Shown: positions 34,064 through 42,091 of the stretch, piece after piece
Layout of the letters: every line of letters begins with the position of its first letter
Position numbering within the stretch: position 1 is the stretch's first letter
DNA from: an uncultured Lachnospiraceae bacterium
Lineage (GTDB): Bacteria; Bacillota; Clostridia; Lachnospirales; Lachnospiraceae
Direction: 5' to 3'
Assembly (NCBI GenBank): GCA_947626415.1
Contig: CANQSA010000016.1
Span: 1 to 56,655, forward strand
DNA length: 56,655 nt
Translations under genes and position numbers: made by a program
The notes under the pieces: model-generated
The model's database searches: none
Told to the model about the DNA's origin: nothing
What the model saw: only the letters and a program-made list of their open reading frames with translations

Positions 34064-34095
34064 AACAGGGCTGTTACACGCGCAACAACCCTGTT
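34064..34095 (-). terminator. Terminator of rpoD
   Basis: On the minus strand AACAGGGTTGTT pairs with AACAGCCCTGTT (one G-U pair) around an 8-base loop and ends with TTTTCAG, immediately past the rpoD stop. Confidence 0.75.
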
Positions 34096-34100
34096 ATTTG

Positions 34101-35216
34101 CTAACTGATAGACAAAAAATCTTTGATTTTCTTACTTCGGACAGGATTCCGCAGTTTGCGCAGCGCCTTCGCCTCGATCTGCCGGATTCGTTCCCGGGTA
34201 ACGTTAAATTCTTTTCCGACTTCTTCCAGGGTGCGCGGATGCCCGTCGATCAGACCAAACCGCAGGATGATCACCTGGCGTTCTCTGTCCTTCAGATCCT
34301 GCAGCAGCGCATCGATATGCTCCCGAAGCATAACGGCTTCAATATTGGCTTCCGGCGTAACCGTATTATTATCGGCCACAAAATCGCCCAGGTTGGAATC
34401 GTCCTCCTCCCCGATCGGCGTTTCCAGAGACGCCGGCTCTCTTGCGATCTGCATGATCTCCAGTACTTTATTCTCAGAAACATTCAGCGCTTTTGCCAGT
34501 TCCGCGGTAGAAGGTTCATAGCCCAGCTCCAGCGTCAATTTTCTCTGCATTTTAGACATCCGGTTGATCGTCTCTACCATGTGAACCGGCACACGGATGG
34601 TCCTCGCCTGATCTGCCAGCGCCCGTGTTACGGACTGCCGGATCCACCAGGTAGCATATGTACTCAGTTTATAGCCTTTTTCATAGTCAAACTTCTCAAC
34701 ACCCTTAATCAGACCCAGATTGCCTTCCTGAACCAGATCCAGGAAACTCATGCCGCGCCCCGTATAGCGCTTTGCGATACTGACGACTAAACGCAGGTTG
34801 GCTTCAATCAGCCGCTGCTTGGCAACCGGATCGCCTTCTGATTTTCGCTTGGCAAGCGCAACTTCTTCCTCCGAAGTCAAAAGCGGTACCGTGCCAATCT
34901 CCTTCAGATACATGCGTACCGGATCTTCTGTTCCCACGCCTTCCAAAAGATCAATGGAATCCAGATTGATCTGTTCTTCCGGTTCATCCAGCATCTCGTC
35001 ATCCGGCTCCAGCAGATCTTCATCTTCATCTTCCATGATCCGCAAAACATCGATCTTATTGTCTTCCAGGTACTGATATACAAATTCCATCTGTTCTACA
35101 CTGAGCTGAACATCTTTGAAGAAATCATTGATCTCCGGTATTTCCAATACACCTTTTTTAGAATTACCCAGTTCCAGCAGTTTCTTTAATTTTTCCAGTA
35201 GAACTTCCTTTTCCAC
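34101..35216 (-). CDS. rpoD: Primary sigma factor of RNA polymerase
   Basis: A 371-residue sigma-70/SigA protein that directs core polymerase to vegetative promoters such as the TTGACA/TATAAT sites in this window. Region 1.1 is at the N terminus, then a short acidic linker, region 1.2 ([11 protein letters not shown]), 2.1-2.4 ([34 protein letters not shown]), region 3 and region 4 with the -35-reading [18 protein letters not shown]. The start is GTG 35216 with AAGGAAGAG upstream. It is 33 bases after the lipid-kinase gene; dnaG, its usual Firmicutes neighbour, is absent. Confidence 0.97.
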   Translation of the reverse strand: MEKEVLLEKLKKLLELGNSKKGVLEIPEINDFFKDVQLSVEQMEFVYQYLEDNKIDVLRIMEDEDEDLLEPDDEMLDEPEEQINLDSIDLLEGVGTEDPVRMYLKEIGTVPLLTSEEEVALAKRKSEGDPVAKQRLIEANLRLVVSIAKRYTGRGMSFLDLVQEGNLGLIKGVEKFDYEKGYKLSTYATWWIRQSVTRALADQARTIRVPVHMVETINRMSKMQRKLTLELGYEPSTAELAKALNVSENKVLEIMQIAREPASLETPIGEEDDSNLGDFVADNNTVTPEANIEAVMLREHIDALLQDLKDRERQVIILRFGLIDGHPRTLEEVGKEFNVTRERIRQIEAKALRKLRNPVRSKKIKDFLSIS

Positions 35217-35249
35217 AGTATCTCTTCCTTTCTGCGCAACAGCTTTTAT

Positions 35250-36191
35250 CTATTCCCGTGTCTCCGTTTCTTCCGGGAGCAGTTCCGACTCTCCGTCTTT
35301 CTCCTCATCAGGCACCATGATCTGTATCGCCTGCTTGTGATTTTTGATCTCTACCCGCCTCGGCTGTCCGCCATATTCTCCGTCCAGCACCCAGGGAATC
35401 TCCGCATTGGATTCAAAACAGATATAGCCGGTCTTCAGTTTAACAATCCGCTCGCATTTCTTAGTCAGGCCGAGCAGAAACGAGATCACAGCCTGCAGTT
35501 CAATGGGGTTCCGGATCTTTTTGACAAGCGTCACCTCAAATAATCCGTCGTCCAGAACCACATCTTTACCGGTAATCCCCTTGAAGCCTCCCACTGACTT
35601 CGCGTTCGTCACCATACCGTAAATATAAGAATCCTCAAGCACCTCGGAATCGCACTCGATCCGCATATCATACGCCCTGATCGATGACAGCTCCTTCATC
35701 CCTTCCATAATATATGCCTGATGCCCGAATAAGTTCTTCATATTCTGAGGCGTCGCATAGGATACGTTGGTAAACGCGCCAAATCCCGCCACATAGATAA
35801 AGGTACGGTTATTAAAGGTACCGATATCGGTCGCAAAAGGTTTTCCGTAAACCGCGGTATAAGCCGCCCGCTCCATTTTCTTCGGCAGTTTGATGCTGGC
35901 GGCAAAATCATTGGTAGACCCGGACGGGATATAGCCCACCGGAACCAAAATTCCCGTAGCAAAAACCCCGGAGATTGTCTCGTTCAATGTACCGTCTCCG
36001 CCGGAGCATACAACCAGGTCATACGTTCCGGCCCGGCCGATCACCTGTTCTTTTGCATCCAGTGGTTTCTGTGTTGTGTGTATTTCTACCAGATAACCTG
36101 CCTTGATAAACGTATCAACAATATTTAACAGATGGCTTTTGATCTGTCCTTTTCCGGAATGGGGGTTAAAAACAAACAACAGCCGCTTCAT
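35250..36191 (-). CDS. Diacylglycerol kinase-like lipid kinase (YegS/DgkB family)
   Basis: About 313 residues. N-terminal FVFNPHSGKG and the ATP-binding SGGDGTLNET are diagnostic of DAGK_cat, followed by the PSGSTNDFA motif and a beta-rich C-terminal domain. DgkB recycles diacylglycerol to phosphatidic acid at the membrane. Start at ATG 36191 is supported by GAGGAG 10 bases upstream; the long ORF to 36242 is not. Promoter TTGAAA-17-TAAAAT lies at 36243-36271. It is cotranscribed with rpoD, which is not a common arrangement. Confidence 0.88.
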   Translation of the reverse strand: MKRLLFVFNPHSGKGQIKSHLLNIVDTFIKAGYLVEIHTTQKPLDAKEQVIGRAGTYDLVVCSGGDGTLNETISGVFATGILVPVGYIPSGSTNDFAASIKLPKKMERAAYTAVYGKPFATDIGTFNNRTFIYVAGFGAFTNVSYATPQNMKNLFGHQAYIMEGMKELSSIRAYDMRIECDSEVLEDSYIYGMVTNAKSVGGFKGITGKDVVLDDGLFEVTLVKKIRNPIELQAVISFLLGLTKKCERIVKLKTGYICFESNAEIPWVLDGEYGGQPRRVEIKNHKQAIQIMVPDEEKDGESELLPEETETRE

Positions 36192-36242
36192 ACACGCCAT
36201 TCTCCTCAAGTATCTGTGTGTCAAAAAGTCACAGTTTTTCAC

Positions 36243-36271
36243 ATTTTAACATGTGGCTTTCCGATTTTCAA
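36243..36271 (-). promoter_or_regulatory. Promoter of the lipid kinase-rpoD operon
   Basis: Minus strand TTGAAA, 17 bases, TAAAAT. The -35 overlaps the stop codon region of the aminopeptidase P gene. The hairpin CACAT-TTTAAC-ATGTG overlaps the -10. Confidence 0.6.
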
Positions 36272-38037
36272 GTATGAATCTTGTCAACTTTGCGGGTACA
36301 ATCCTTCAGCCACTCTCGTTCCGCTTCATTCAGATAGGGAGAAATCTGCTCGTATACCGCCCGGTGATATCGATTCAGATTCTCGATATCGCCCGGTTCC
36401 AAATAACGGGTATCAATTCCGTCCAGATCAATCGGGACAAAGGTCAGGGGTTCAAACTCCATAAACTGCCCATATTCATTTTGGATCCCTTTGATACACA
36501 GCAGTTCATTTTCCAGCCGGATCCCATAGGCGCCTTCCAGATAAATTCCCGGTTCGTCCGTAGTGATCATCCCGGCTTCCAGTACCCCGTCTTCCCAGTC
36601 GCCGCGAAGCAGCCAGCGGAACGAATTGGGATTCTCGTGCACATTTAATACATGGCCGACTCCGTGTCCGGTTCCGCACTGATAATCCAGATTCTTCTCC
36701 CACATGACGCCGCGGGCCAGGATATCCAGATTCAGTCCCGTACATCCGTATAAAAACTTTGCGTTCTGCAGCCGCAGCATTGCCTTTGCCACCATGGTAA
36801 AATGCATCCGCATCTCGTCGGTCAGTTCGCCCAGAACAAAGGTACGGGTGATATCCGTAGTCCCCTGCAGATACTGTCCGCCGGAATCCACCAGTAAAAA
36901 TCCTTCCGGCTTCAATACCGCGGCATGCTCCGCGGAAGCACTGTAATGCATCATGGCGCCGTTGGCATTATAGGCACAGATTGTAGGAAAACTCAGATCA
37001 AAGCAATCCGGGAACGCCCGCCGCAGCTGTTCCAGATAATCGGCTGCCGTCACTTCCGTGATCTCTGTTTTTCCCACATTGTGTTTCAGCCAGTACATAA
37101 ATTTTGTGACTGCCACGCCGTCCGCTATATGGGCTTTCTTCGTATTTTGAATTTCCGTCTCGTTTTTGACCGCTTTCATCTTCGTGGTCGGATTCATCCC
37201 ATCCATCACATGGCCGCATTCCAGCGCTCTCTGTACGACCGCATAGTTCGCCCGGGAAGCATCCAGCATGATATTGCTTCCTTTCGGCAGCACGGAAACA
37301 CAGTCATAAAATTCAAAATAATCTTTCACCGTGATTCCGGGGAGTTCCTGCTTTAACGCCTCCTTGTGCATAAACAAAAACGCGTCCTCTCCGGTCAGGA
37401 TCGCATAGGCCAGTATCACCGGATTATTGGCTACATCATTCCCGCGCAGATTAAACAGCCACGCAATATCATCCAATGTAGTCAGAATAAATGCGTCCGC
37501 GTTTTCCTCCCGCATGATCTTACGCACCCGGCTTATCTTAGACGTTCTGCTTTCGCCGAAATAAGACTCCGGAATCTCCCTTGTGTCGTGAAATTCCAGG
37601 GCGGGGCGTTCCGGCCATGCCAGCTCCGTCAGGTCTTCCTGCCAGACCAGTTCCGCGCTTACCGCCTTAACGATCCGCTCCAGTTCCTGCCCGAACCGAT
37701 AGCTGATCAGTCTGCCGTCTACCCCCAGTTTCTGCCCTACCTGAATCTTCTGTTCCAGATATTCCCCTAATGTCGGGACATCCGCCTGCCCCATACGCAT
37801 CAGCGCGATTCCGCTGTCCTCCAGTTCCTGTTCCGCCTGAATAAAGTATCTTCCGTCCGTAAATAATACGCTCTCTGTAAGTCCTGCCACCAGGATACCT
37901 GCTGAACCCGTAAATCCGCTGAAATGGCTTCGTCCCTGAAAATAAGGGCTGACATACTCTGAGTCATGAAAATCGCTGGTCGGCACCAGATACCAGTCGA
38001 TTTCTTTTTCCCTCATGATTTCCAATAATTTCTCCAT
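36268..38037 (-). CDS. Aminopeptidase P family metallopeptidase (M24B)
   Basis: A 589-residue Xaa-Pro aminopeptidase with the extended two-domain N-terminal part, as in eukaryotic-type APP. It removes an N-terminal residue before proline. Metal ligands are in LLVDSGGQYLQGTTDITRTF (two Asp), GTGHGVGHVLNVHE (His), TTDEPGIYLEGAYGIRLEN (two Glu). ATG 38037 has AAGGAGG 5 bases upstream; the ORF to 38112 would run through the terminator hairpin of the neighbouring BY-kinase gene. It is a housekeeping enzyme with no obvious operon partner. Confidence 0.94.
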   Translation of the reverse strand: MEKLLEIMREKEIDWYLVPTSDFHDSEYVSPYFQGRSHFSGFTGSAGILVAGLTESVLFTDGRYFIQAEQELEDSGIALMRMGQADVPTLGEYLEQKIQVGQKLGVDGRLISYRFGQELERIVKAVSAELVWQEDLTELAWPERPALEFHDTREIPESYFGESRTSKISRVRKIMREENADAFILTTLDDIAWLFNLRGNDVANNPVILAYAILTGEDAFLFMHKEALKQELPGITVKDYFEFYDCVSVLPKGSNIMLDASRANYAVVQRALECGHVMDGMNPTTKMKAVKNETEIQNTKKAHIADGVAVTKFMYWLKHNVGKTEITEVTAADYLEQLRRAFPDCFDLSFPTICAYNANGAMMHYSASAEHAAVLKPEGFLLVDSGGQYLQGTTDITRTFVLGELTDEMRMHFTMVAKAMLRLQNAKFLYGCTGLNLDILARGVMWEKNLDYQCGTGHGVGHVLNVHENPNSFRWLLRGDWEDGVLEAGMITTDEPGIYLEGAYGIRLENELLCIKGIQNEYGQFMEFEPLTFVPIDLDGIDTRYLEPGDIENLNRYHRAVYEQISPYLNEAEREWLKDCTRKVDKIHT

Positions 38038-38076
38038 GGGAACCTCCTTTTCAGTTTTTTTCACAGTTTTAAAATG

Positions 38077-38120
38077 GGAACGAAATACTGCCACACCAAT
38101 GTGCGACAGCATTTCGTTCC
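38077..38120 (-). terminator. Terminator of the BY-kinase operon
   Basis: A long hairpin of 20 bp with few mismatches (GGAACGAAATGCTGTCGCAC against its near-complement) around ATTG, followed by CATTTTAAAA on the minus strand. It lies 33 bases past the operon's last stop codon. Confidence 0.75.
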
Positions 38121-38152
38121 TGATTGTTATAATTTGTTCTTTGTTTTATGCG

Positions 38153-39724
38153 TTATTCTTCCTTGCCGCTTTTTTTCTGTTTATCCGTCTCGTCTTCTAT
38201 ATTTCCATAGCCATAGCCGTAACCGTAGCGGTTCCCGTAACCATAGCCGTATTTCTTTCCATAACCATAGCCGTACTTTTTCCCGTAACCGTATTTTCCG
38301 TAACTGCCATAATATCCGGAATTATATCCGTAATTGCTTCCGGTCAGCCCGGCCATCACGCCGTTCAGGACATATCCGCTGATATTCAGTCCGCTGCCGC
38401 CCAGCGTCGCAAGCCCTTCACTGACAGCGCGTGCCGTCACATAATCATGCCGCACCACAAACACGGCGGTATCCGCATAACTTGCCAAAGTTGCCGCATC
38501 ACTGGAGCTCAGACATGCAGGCGCATCCAGCACGATATAATCCGCTACCGTACGAAGCGCGCGCATACACAATTCCATCCGCTCCTCCAGAAACAGATCG
38601 GATGAATTTTCACCATGCAGAACATCTGCCGGCATTACCCACAGATTTTTATGCTCTATCCGCTTCATATTCTGAACGATTGCCCTTGTGACCGGTTCTG
38701 AGGAATGGATCACGCCATGCAGACCTCGATAGCTCCGGTCGATCTTTAACAGAGACCGAAGGGACGGATTATGGAAATTACAGTCGATCAAAATAACCCG
38801 CTGGTCATTATGCGCCAGGGATTCTGCCAGATTGGCCGCCAGCATAGTCTTGCCTTCACAGGGGACGGCACTGGTAACCAGTACGATCTTGCCGCCATAT
38901 CCTTCCATATCCTTTTCCAGACGATGGCGGATCGTACGCATATTCTCACCGAACGTATCCTGCAGCAGCCTATTGCTCAGCAATACACGGTCGTCGAAGT
39001 TTTTCCCTCGTTTCTTAAACCGGAACAATGGGATTGAGCCAAAATTTGTAACACTGGTGATCGCCTGCATATCTTCCGGCGTCATAACCGTCTTCCGGCG
39101 CAGCGCAAACACAGATGCCCAGGCCAATGCTGCCAAAATACCCAGGAACGCGCCGATCACCAGCCGATAATCATACAGGGTGGACGGATCCGGAGTACTC
39201 GGCATTCCGTCATTGCTCAGCCTGGTCAGCTCCGTATCTCCAAGCACAAACTGTGCCACATCCGGGTACAGCTCCAGCATCGTATTCAAAACGTCATACG
39301 CCGTCTTCGCATCCGTATCCGTAACGCTTAACGTAAACAGATTCGATTCCTCCGCGGCTGTCGCACGGATCGTCGGCGTAAACGGATCCAACTCCAACTG
39401 ATCCGCCACTTTTTCCTTCAGAACATCACTGGTCAGAATATTGGGAAACGTCAGCGCGATCTGTCTTACCATCGTTGTATTATAAATGTCACTGGTCTGA
39501 TTCGTACTGTTAATATTGACCGAAAAGGTAGCCGTCGCCGTATAAAGCGGCTCATGCAGGAATCCCAGCAGCCATCCCGCCAAAACTCCTATGATCGCAA
39601 AAACAGGAAACAGATACCACATTTTTTTGCATGCTTTCCATACGCTGTCAACGACATACAGCAGATCGATCTCTTCCGATGCTGCTTCGGCATTGCTCAT
39701 ATGTGTTTGATTCTTTTCTTCCAT
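38153..39724 (-). CDS. Wzz/BY-kinase-type protein with Tyr/Gly-rich tail and altered Walker A' motif
   Basis: A 523-residue fused Wzz-like chain-length domain (TM at about 36-57 and 185-205) and bacterial tyrosine kinase domain, in the family that controls capsule or exopolysaccharide assembly. Walker A is SAVPCEGKTMLAAN (about 282-295). The Walker A' segment reads LIDCNFHNP instead of the family's DxDxR, losing the second Asp and the Arg; Walker B is YIVLDAPACLSS. The tail from about 463 holds 17 tyrosines alternating with Gly, Ser, Lys and Asn, the region autophosphorylated in relatives. I infer that this copy is mainly a substrate of the neighbour at 39742-41091. It is the last gene of the operon and has a strong terminator. 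Confidence 0.85.
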   Translation of the reverse strand: MEEKNQTHMSNAEAASEEIDLLYVVDSVWKACKKMWYLFPVFAIIGVLAGWLLGFLHEPLYTATATFSVNINSTNQTSDIYNTTMVRQIALTFPNILTSDVLKEKVADQLELDPFTPTIRATAAEESNLFTLSVTDTDAKTAYDVLNTMLELYPDVAQFVLGDTELTRLSNDGMPSTPDPSTLYDYRLVIGAFLGILAALAWASVFALRRKTVMTPEDMQAITSVTNFGSIPLFRFKKRGKNFDDRVLLSNRLLQDTFGENMRTIRHRLEKDMEGYGGKIVLVTSAVPCEGKTMLAANLAESLAHNDQRVILIDCNFHNPSLRSLLKIDRSYRGLHGVIHSSEPVTRAIVQNMKRIEHKNLWVMPADVLHGENSSDLFLEERMELCMRALRTVADYIVLDAPACLSSSDAATLASYADTAVFVVRHDYVTARAVSEGLATLGGSGLNISGYVLNGVMAGLTGSNYGYNSGYYGSYGKYGYGKKYGYGYGKKYGYGYGNRYGYGYGYGNIEDETDKQKKSGKEE

Positions 39725-39741
39725 TTTTACGCATATCCCCC

Positions 39742-41091
39742 TTACGTGTTTTCTTCCGTACTGTCCGTCAGATCCCGTTCAGCATTGTAAATATAACCCA
39801 GCATAGGCGTATCTCCGCTCCGAAGCGCGTCCGCAGCATCGTTGATATCCCGGGTCAGCGTAAAGTTCTTTCTGACAACCATAATACTGCATTCTGCGAT
39901 CTCGGCTACCGCTTCCGCGTCAGCCACCAGCGCCATCGGCGAGGTATCGACGATCACATAATCCATATTTTCTTTTCCGTACTGCAGCAGTTCTTTCATC
40001 TTATCGGACAAAAGGAGTTCATTGGACTTGGCATATCCTTTGGAAGTACATACCATATAAATCCCATGACGATTGCGGATCAGAATATCTTCCGGTTTCG
40101 CGTCCCCCCGCAGGAAATTCATCATTTCATCCTTTTCTTTCATCTGATAATCAAAGATCAGATGCTGTGCAGGCTTCCGCAGATCTCCGTCTATCAGCAG
40201 CACTTTCTTTTTCCGCTTTGCCAGTGCCAGCGCCAGATTCGCCGCTACGGTAGACTTTCCTTCATTGGAAAGCACGGAAGTAATCATAAGCACCTGATAG
40301 CCGTGTTTCTTACACTGATAATCCACCTTCGTCGCCAGTTTCCGATAGCTCTCCACAAAGGAGAAACGAACTGACGGATTCGTGATCAGCAGGGAAGTCT
40401 TTTTATTCTTAGCTGTCGGCTGCTTCTTTTCATAAAGCACAGTACCAAGCAGATTGCCGTCCAGCTTCTCTTCCACTTCTTCCGCGCTCTTTACCGTATC
40501 CCGCAGATAGGAGAACAGAACGATCAGCGCAGTCAAAAACAGCATGCCGCCGATTGCGGCTATAATCATGATGTTCCGCATGTTTAACGGATTCTCCGGC
40601 TCCTCCGGCATGGACGGCTTATCTAACTGCTCCATAACCGCATTTCCCATCATCGGTTCCGAAATTTCCCGGTAATTATTCAGCACTGACTTCATGATCC
40701 GGAATGACTGTTCCGGCGTCGATGCCGTAACCGTCAGCTTCAGCATATTGGTCTCTTCGATCTGTGTCACAGACAAGTGGCCGTTCAGTGTATCTGTTCC
40801 CAGTTCCTCCGCAACTTTATCCGTCAGGACAGAACTGGTCAGCACCTGTTCAAATACTTTAGACATATTGGTCGCAGTGGTAAAGTTGTTGTACACGGAG
40901 TTCGTCGTACCTCTTACCGATACCGCAAATGTAATATGCGTCGTATAGGCCGGCGTATAGGTCACTTTTACCACAGTATAAAACAGGAGTGCAGCCGTAA
41001 CGCCCGCCAGAATAATATACAGCAGGTTATGCGCCAGATCCTGCAGCACGCTGTATAAATCAAATTTTAATCTGTCTCTTGTACTTTCCAT
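39742..41091 (-). CDS. Wzz/BY-kinase-type tyrosine autokinase with intact active site
   Basis: A 449-residue relative of the following gene with TMs at about 24-45 and 175-196 and a complete kinase domain: Walker A TSVLSNEGKSTVAANLA (about 267-283), Walker A' LLIDGDLRKP, Walker B YVIVDTSPMALVADAEAVAE. It ends without a tyrosine cluster (LGYIYNAERDLTDSTEENT). By family it binds ATP and phosphorylates tyrosines in a partner or in trans. Together with the Tyr-rich paralog it looks like a split kinase/substrate pair. It lies 17 bases before the paralog and 4 bases after the 297-residue protein. Confidence 0.87.
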   Translation of the reverse strand: MESTRDRLKFDLYSVLQDLAHNLLYIILAGVTAALLFYTVVKVTYTPAYTTHITFAVSVRGTTNSVYNNFTTATNMSKVFEQVLTSSVLTDKVAEELGTDTLNGHLSVTQIEETNMLKLTVTASTPEQSFRIMKSVLNNYREISEPMMGNAVMEQLDKPSMPEEPENPLNMRNIMIIAAIGGMLFLTALIVLFSYLRDTVKSAEEVEEKLDGNLLGTVLYEKKQPTAKNKKTSLLITNPSVRFSFVESYRKLATKVDYQCKKHGYQVLMITSVLSNEGKSTVAANLALALAKRKKKVLLIDGDLRKPAQHLIFDYQMKEKDEMMNFLRGDAKPEDILIRNRHGIYMVCTSKGYAKSNELLLSDKMKELLQYGKENMDYVIVDTSPMALVADAEAVAEIAECSIMVVRKNFTLTRDINDAADALRSGDTPMLGYIYNAERDLTDSTEENT

Positions 41092-41095
41092 ACCT

Positions 41096-41989
41096 CTATT
41101 CCCTCACAACTACGATCAATCTGACTTCAGTCGCCTCTTTATCCGGCAGTTCCAGTTCGTATAAAACTTCATAACAGCCCGGAATATCCGTATCAACCGG
41201 ATTCTCGATATGGAACCGTTTTACCGAAATATCATGTTCCTTAAATGTGCTGATCGCATCCTCATCTATATCAAGAGAATCCGATACCTCATACTCAATT
41301 CCGTTTACGGCCACTTTTTCCAGGAAAGAAGCCGCAGAGAACTGTTCTCCTTTATCGATATACGCAATGTACTGCTTCAGATTGATCTGCGGACGCCGTC
41401 CGCTGGTCAGCACGCCGGAATTATAGAACGAAACCGTAACCGGCAGAGATACCGTATCTCCCGCTTCATTGCTCACCTGCAGTTCAACCGGAAAATCTCC
41501 GGTCATCTCTCCGAACATCTGCGGATAGGTCTGTTTAACCCGGTTGGAAATATCTCCTTCCAGACAGTCTGTTACTCCCACATACTGGCAAACGTCCACT
41601 TTGGAATTCACCATAAACTGCAGCGGCTGCTCCAGAGAAAAGACCGGCGTTTCATAATCGCTGTATTGAATATAACGGGTCGCCTTAACCACATGATTAT
41701 CGGCATCCGCAACCGCATAGGTCACTTCCCGTCTGTTGCCCTCCAGCAGTTCCGACATGGAATCGATCATGATCCGGTCAGTCAGATCGCCATCTTTTTC
41801 ATCCCGCGCCGTCACTCCGTTCAGCAGTATTTCCTCTCCGTCTTTGACGGATACGGTCAGTTCTCCTGCCGGAATGTTCAGAGCCGGTACCGTATCATCA
41901 ACATTAACGCTTTCATAAACGCGATATCCCACAAATATAACGGCGGACAATATCAAAAGTATTAAAACTGTCACCCTGATCCGATGCAT
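41096..41989 (-). CDS. Membrane-anchored Ig-like (DUF5011-type) protein of the BY-kinase operon
   Basis: A 297-residue protein with one N-terminal membrane anchor (VTVLILLILSAVIFVGYRVY) and an extracytoplasmic part of Ig/cadherin-like beta folds: VTARDEKDGDLTDRI and the later YVGVTDCLEGDISNRV are the Asp-rich strands typical of DUF5011/HYR repeats. By position it may sense or scaffold the exported polymer beside the two kinases. No glycosyltransferase, Wzx or Wzy gene is next to it. First gene of the three-gene operon, with promoter at 42037-42065. Confidence 0.65.
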   Translation of the reverse strand: MHRIRVTVLILLILSAVIFVGYRVYESVNVDDTVPALNIPAGELTVSVKDGEEILLNGVTARDEKDGDLTDRIMIDSMSELLEGNRREVTYAVADADNHVVKATRYIQYSDYETPVFSLEQPLQFMVNSKVDVCQYVGVTDCLEGDISNRVKQTYPQMFGEMTGDFPVELQVSNEAGDTVSLPVTVSFYNSGVLTSGRRPQINLKQYIAYIDKGEQFSAASFLEKVAVNGIEYEVSDSLDIDEDAISTFKEHDISVKRFHIENPVDTDIPGCYEVLYELELPDKEATEVRLIVVVRE

Positions 41990-42036
41990 ACTTAAATACC
42001 TTTATCCTTTCCTTTAATTTCATCAAACGACAACAT

Positions 42037-42065
42037 ATTATAGCACATATTCTTTGAATTGCCTA
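42037..42065 (-). promoter_or_regulatory. Promoter of the BY-kinase operon
   Basis: Minus strand TAGGCA, 17 bases, TATAAT with TGC extension, 47 bases before the start codon of the Ig-like protein. The -35 is only moderate. Confidence 0.6.
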
Positions 42066-42091
42066 GCCCTTATTTTTTAATTTTTTTCGCC

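Noticed and set aside
38210-38340. Tyr/Gly-codon repeat as a low-complexity artefact
   Set aside because: It is in frame, placed where BY-kinases carry their tyrosine cluster, so it is kept as part of the gene.
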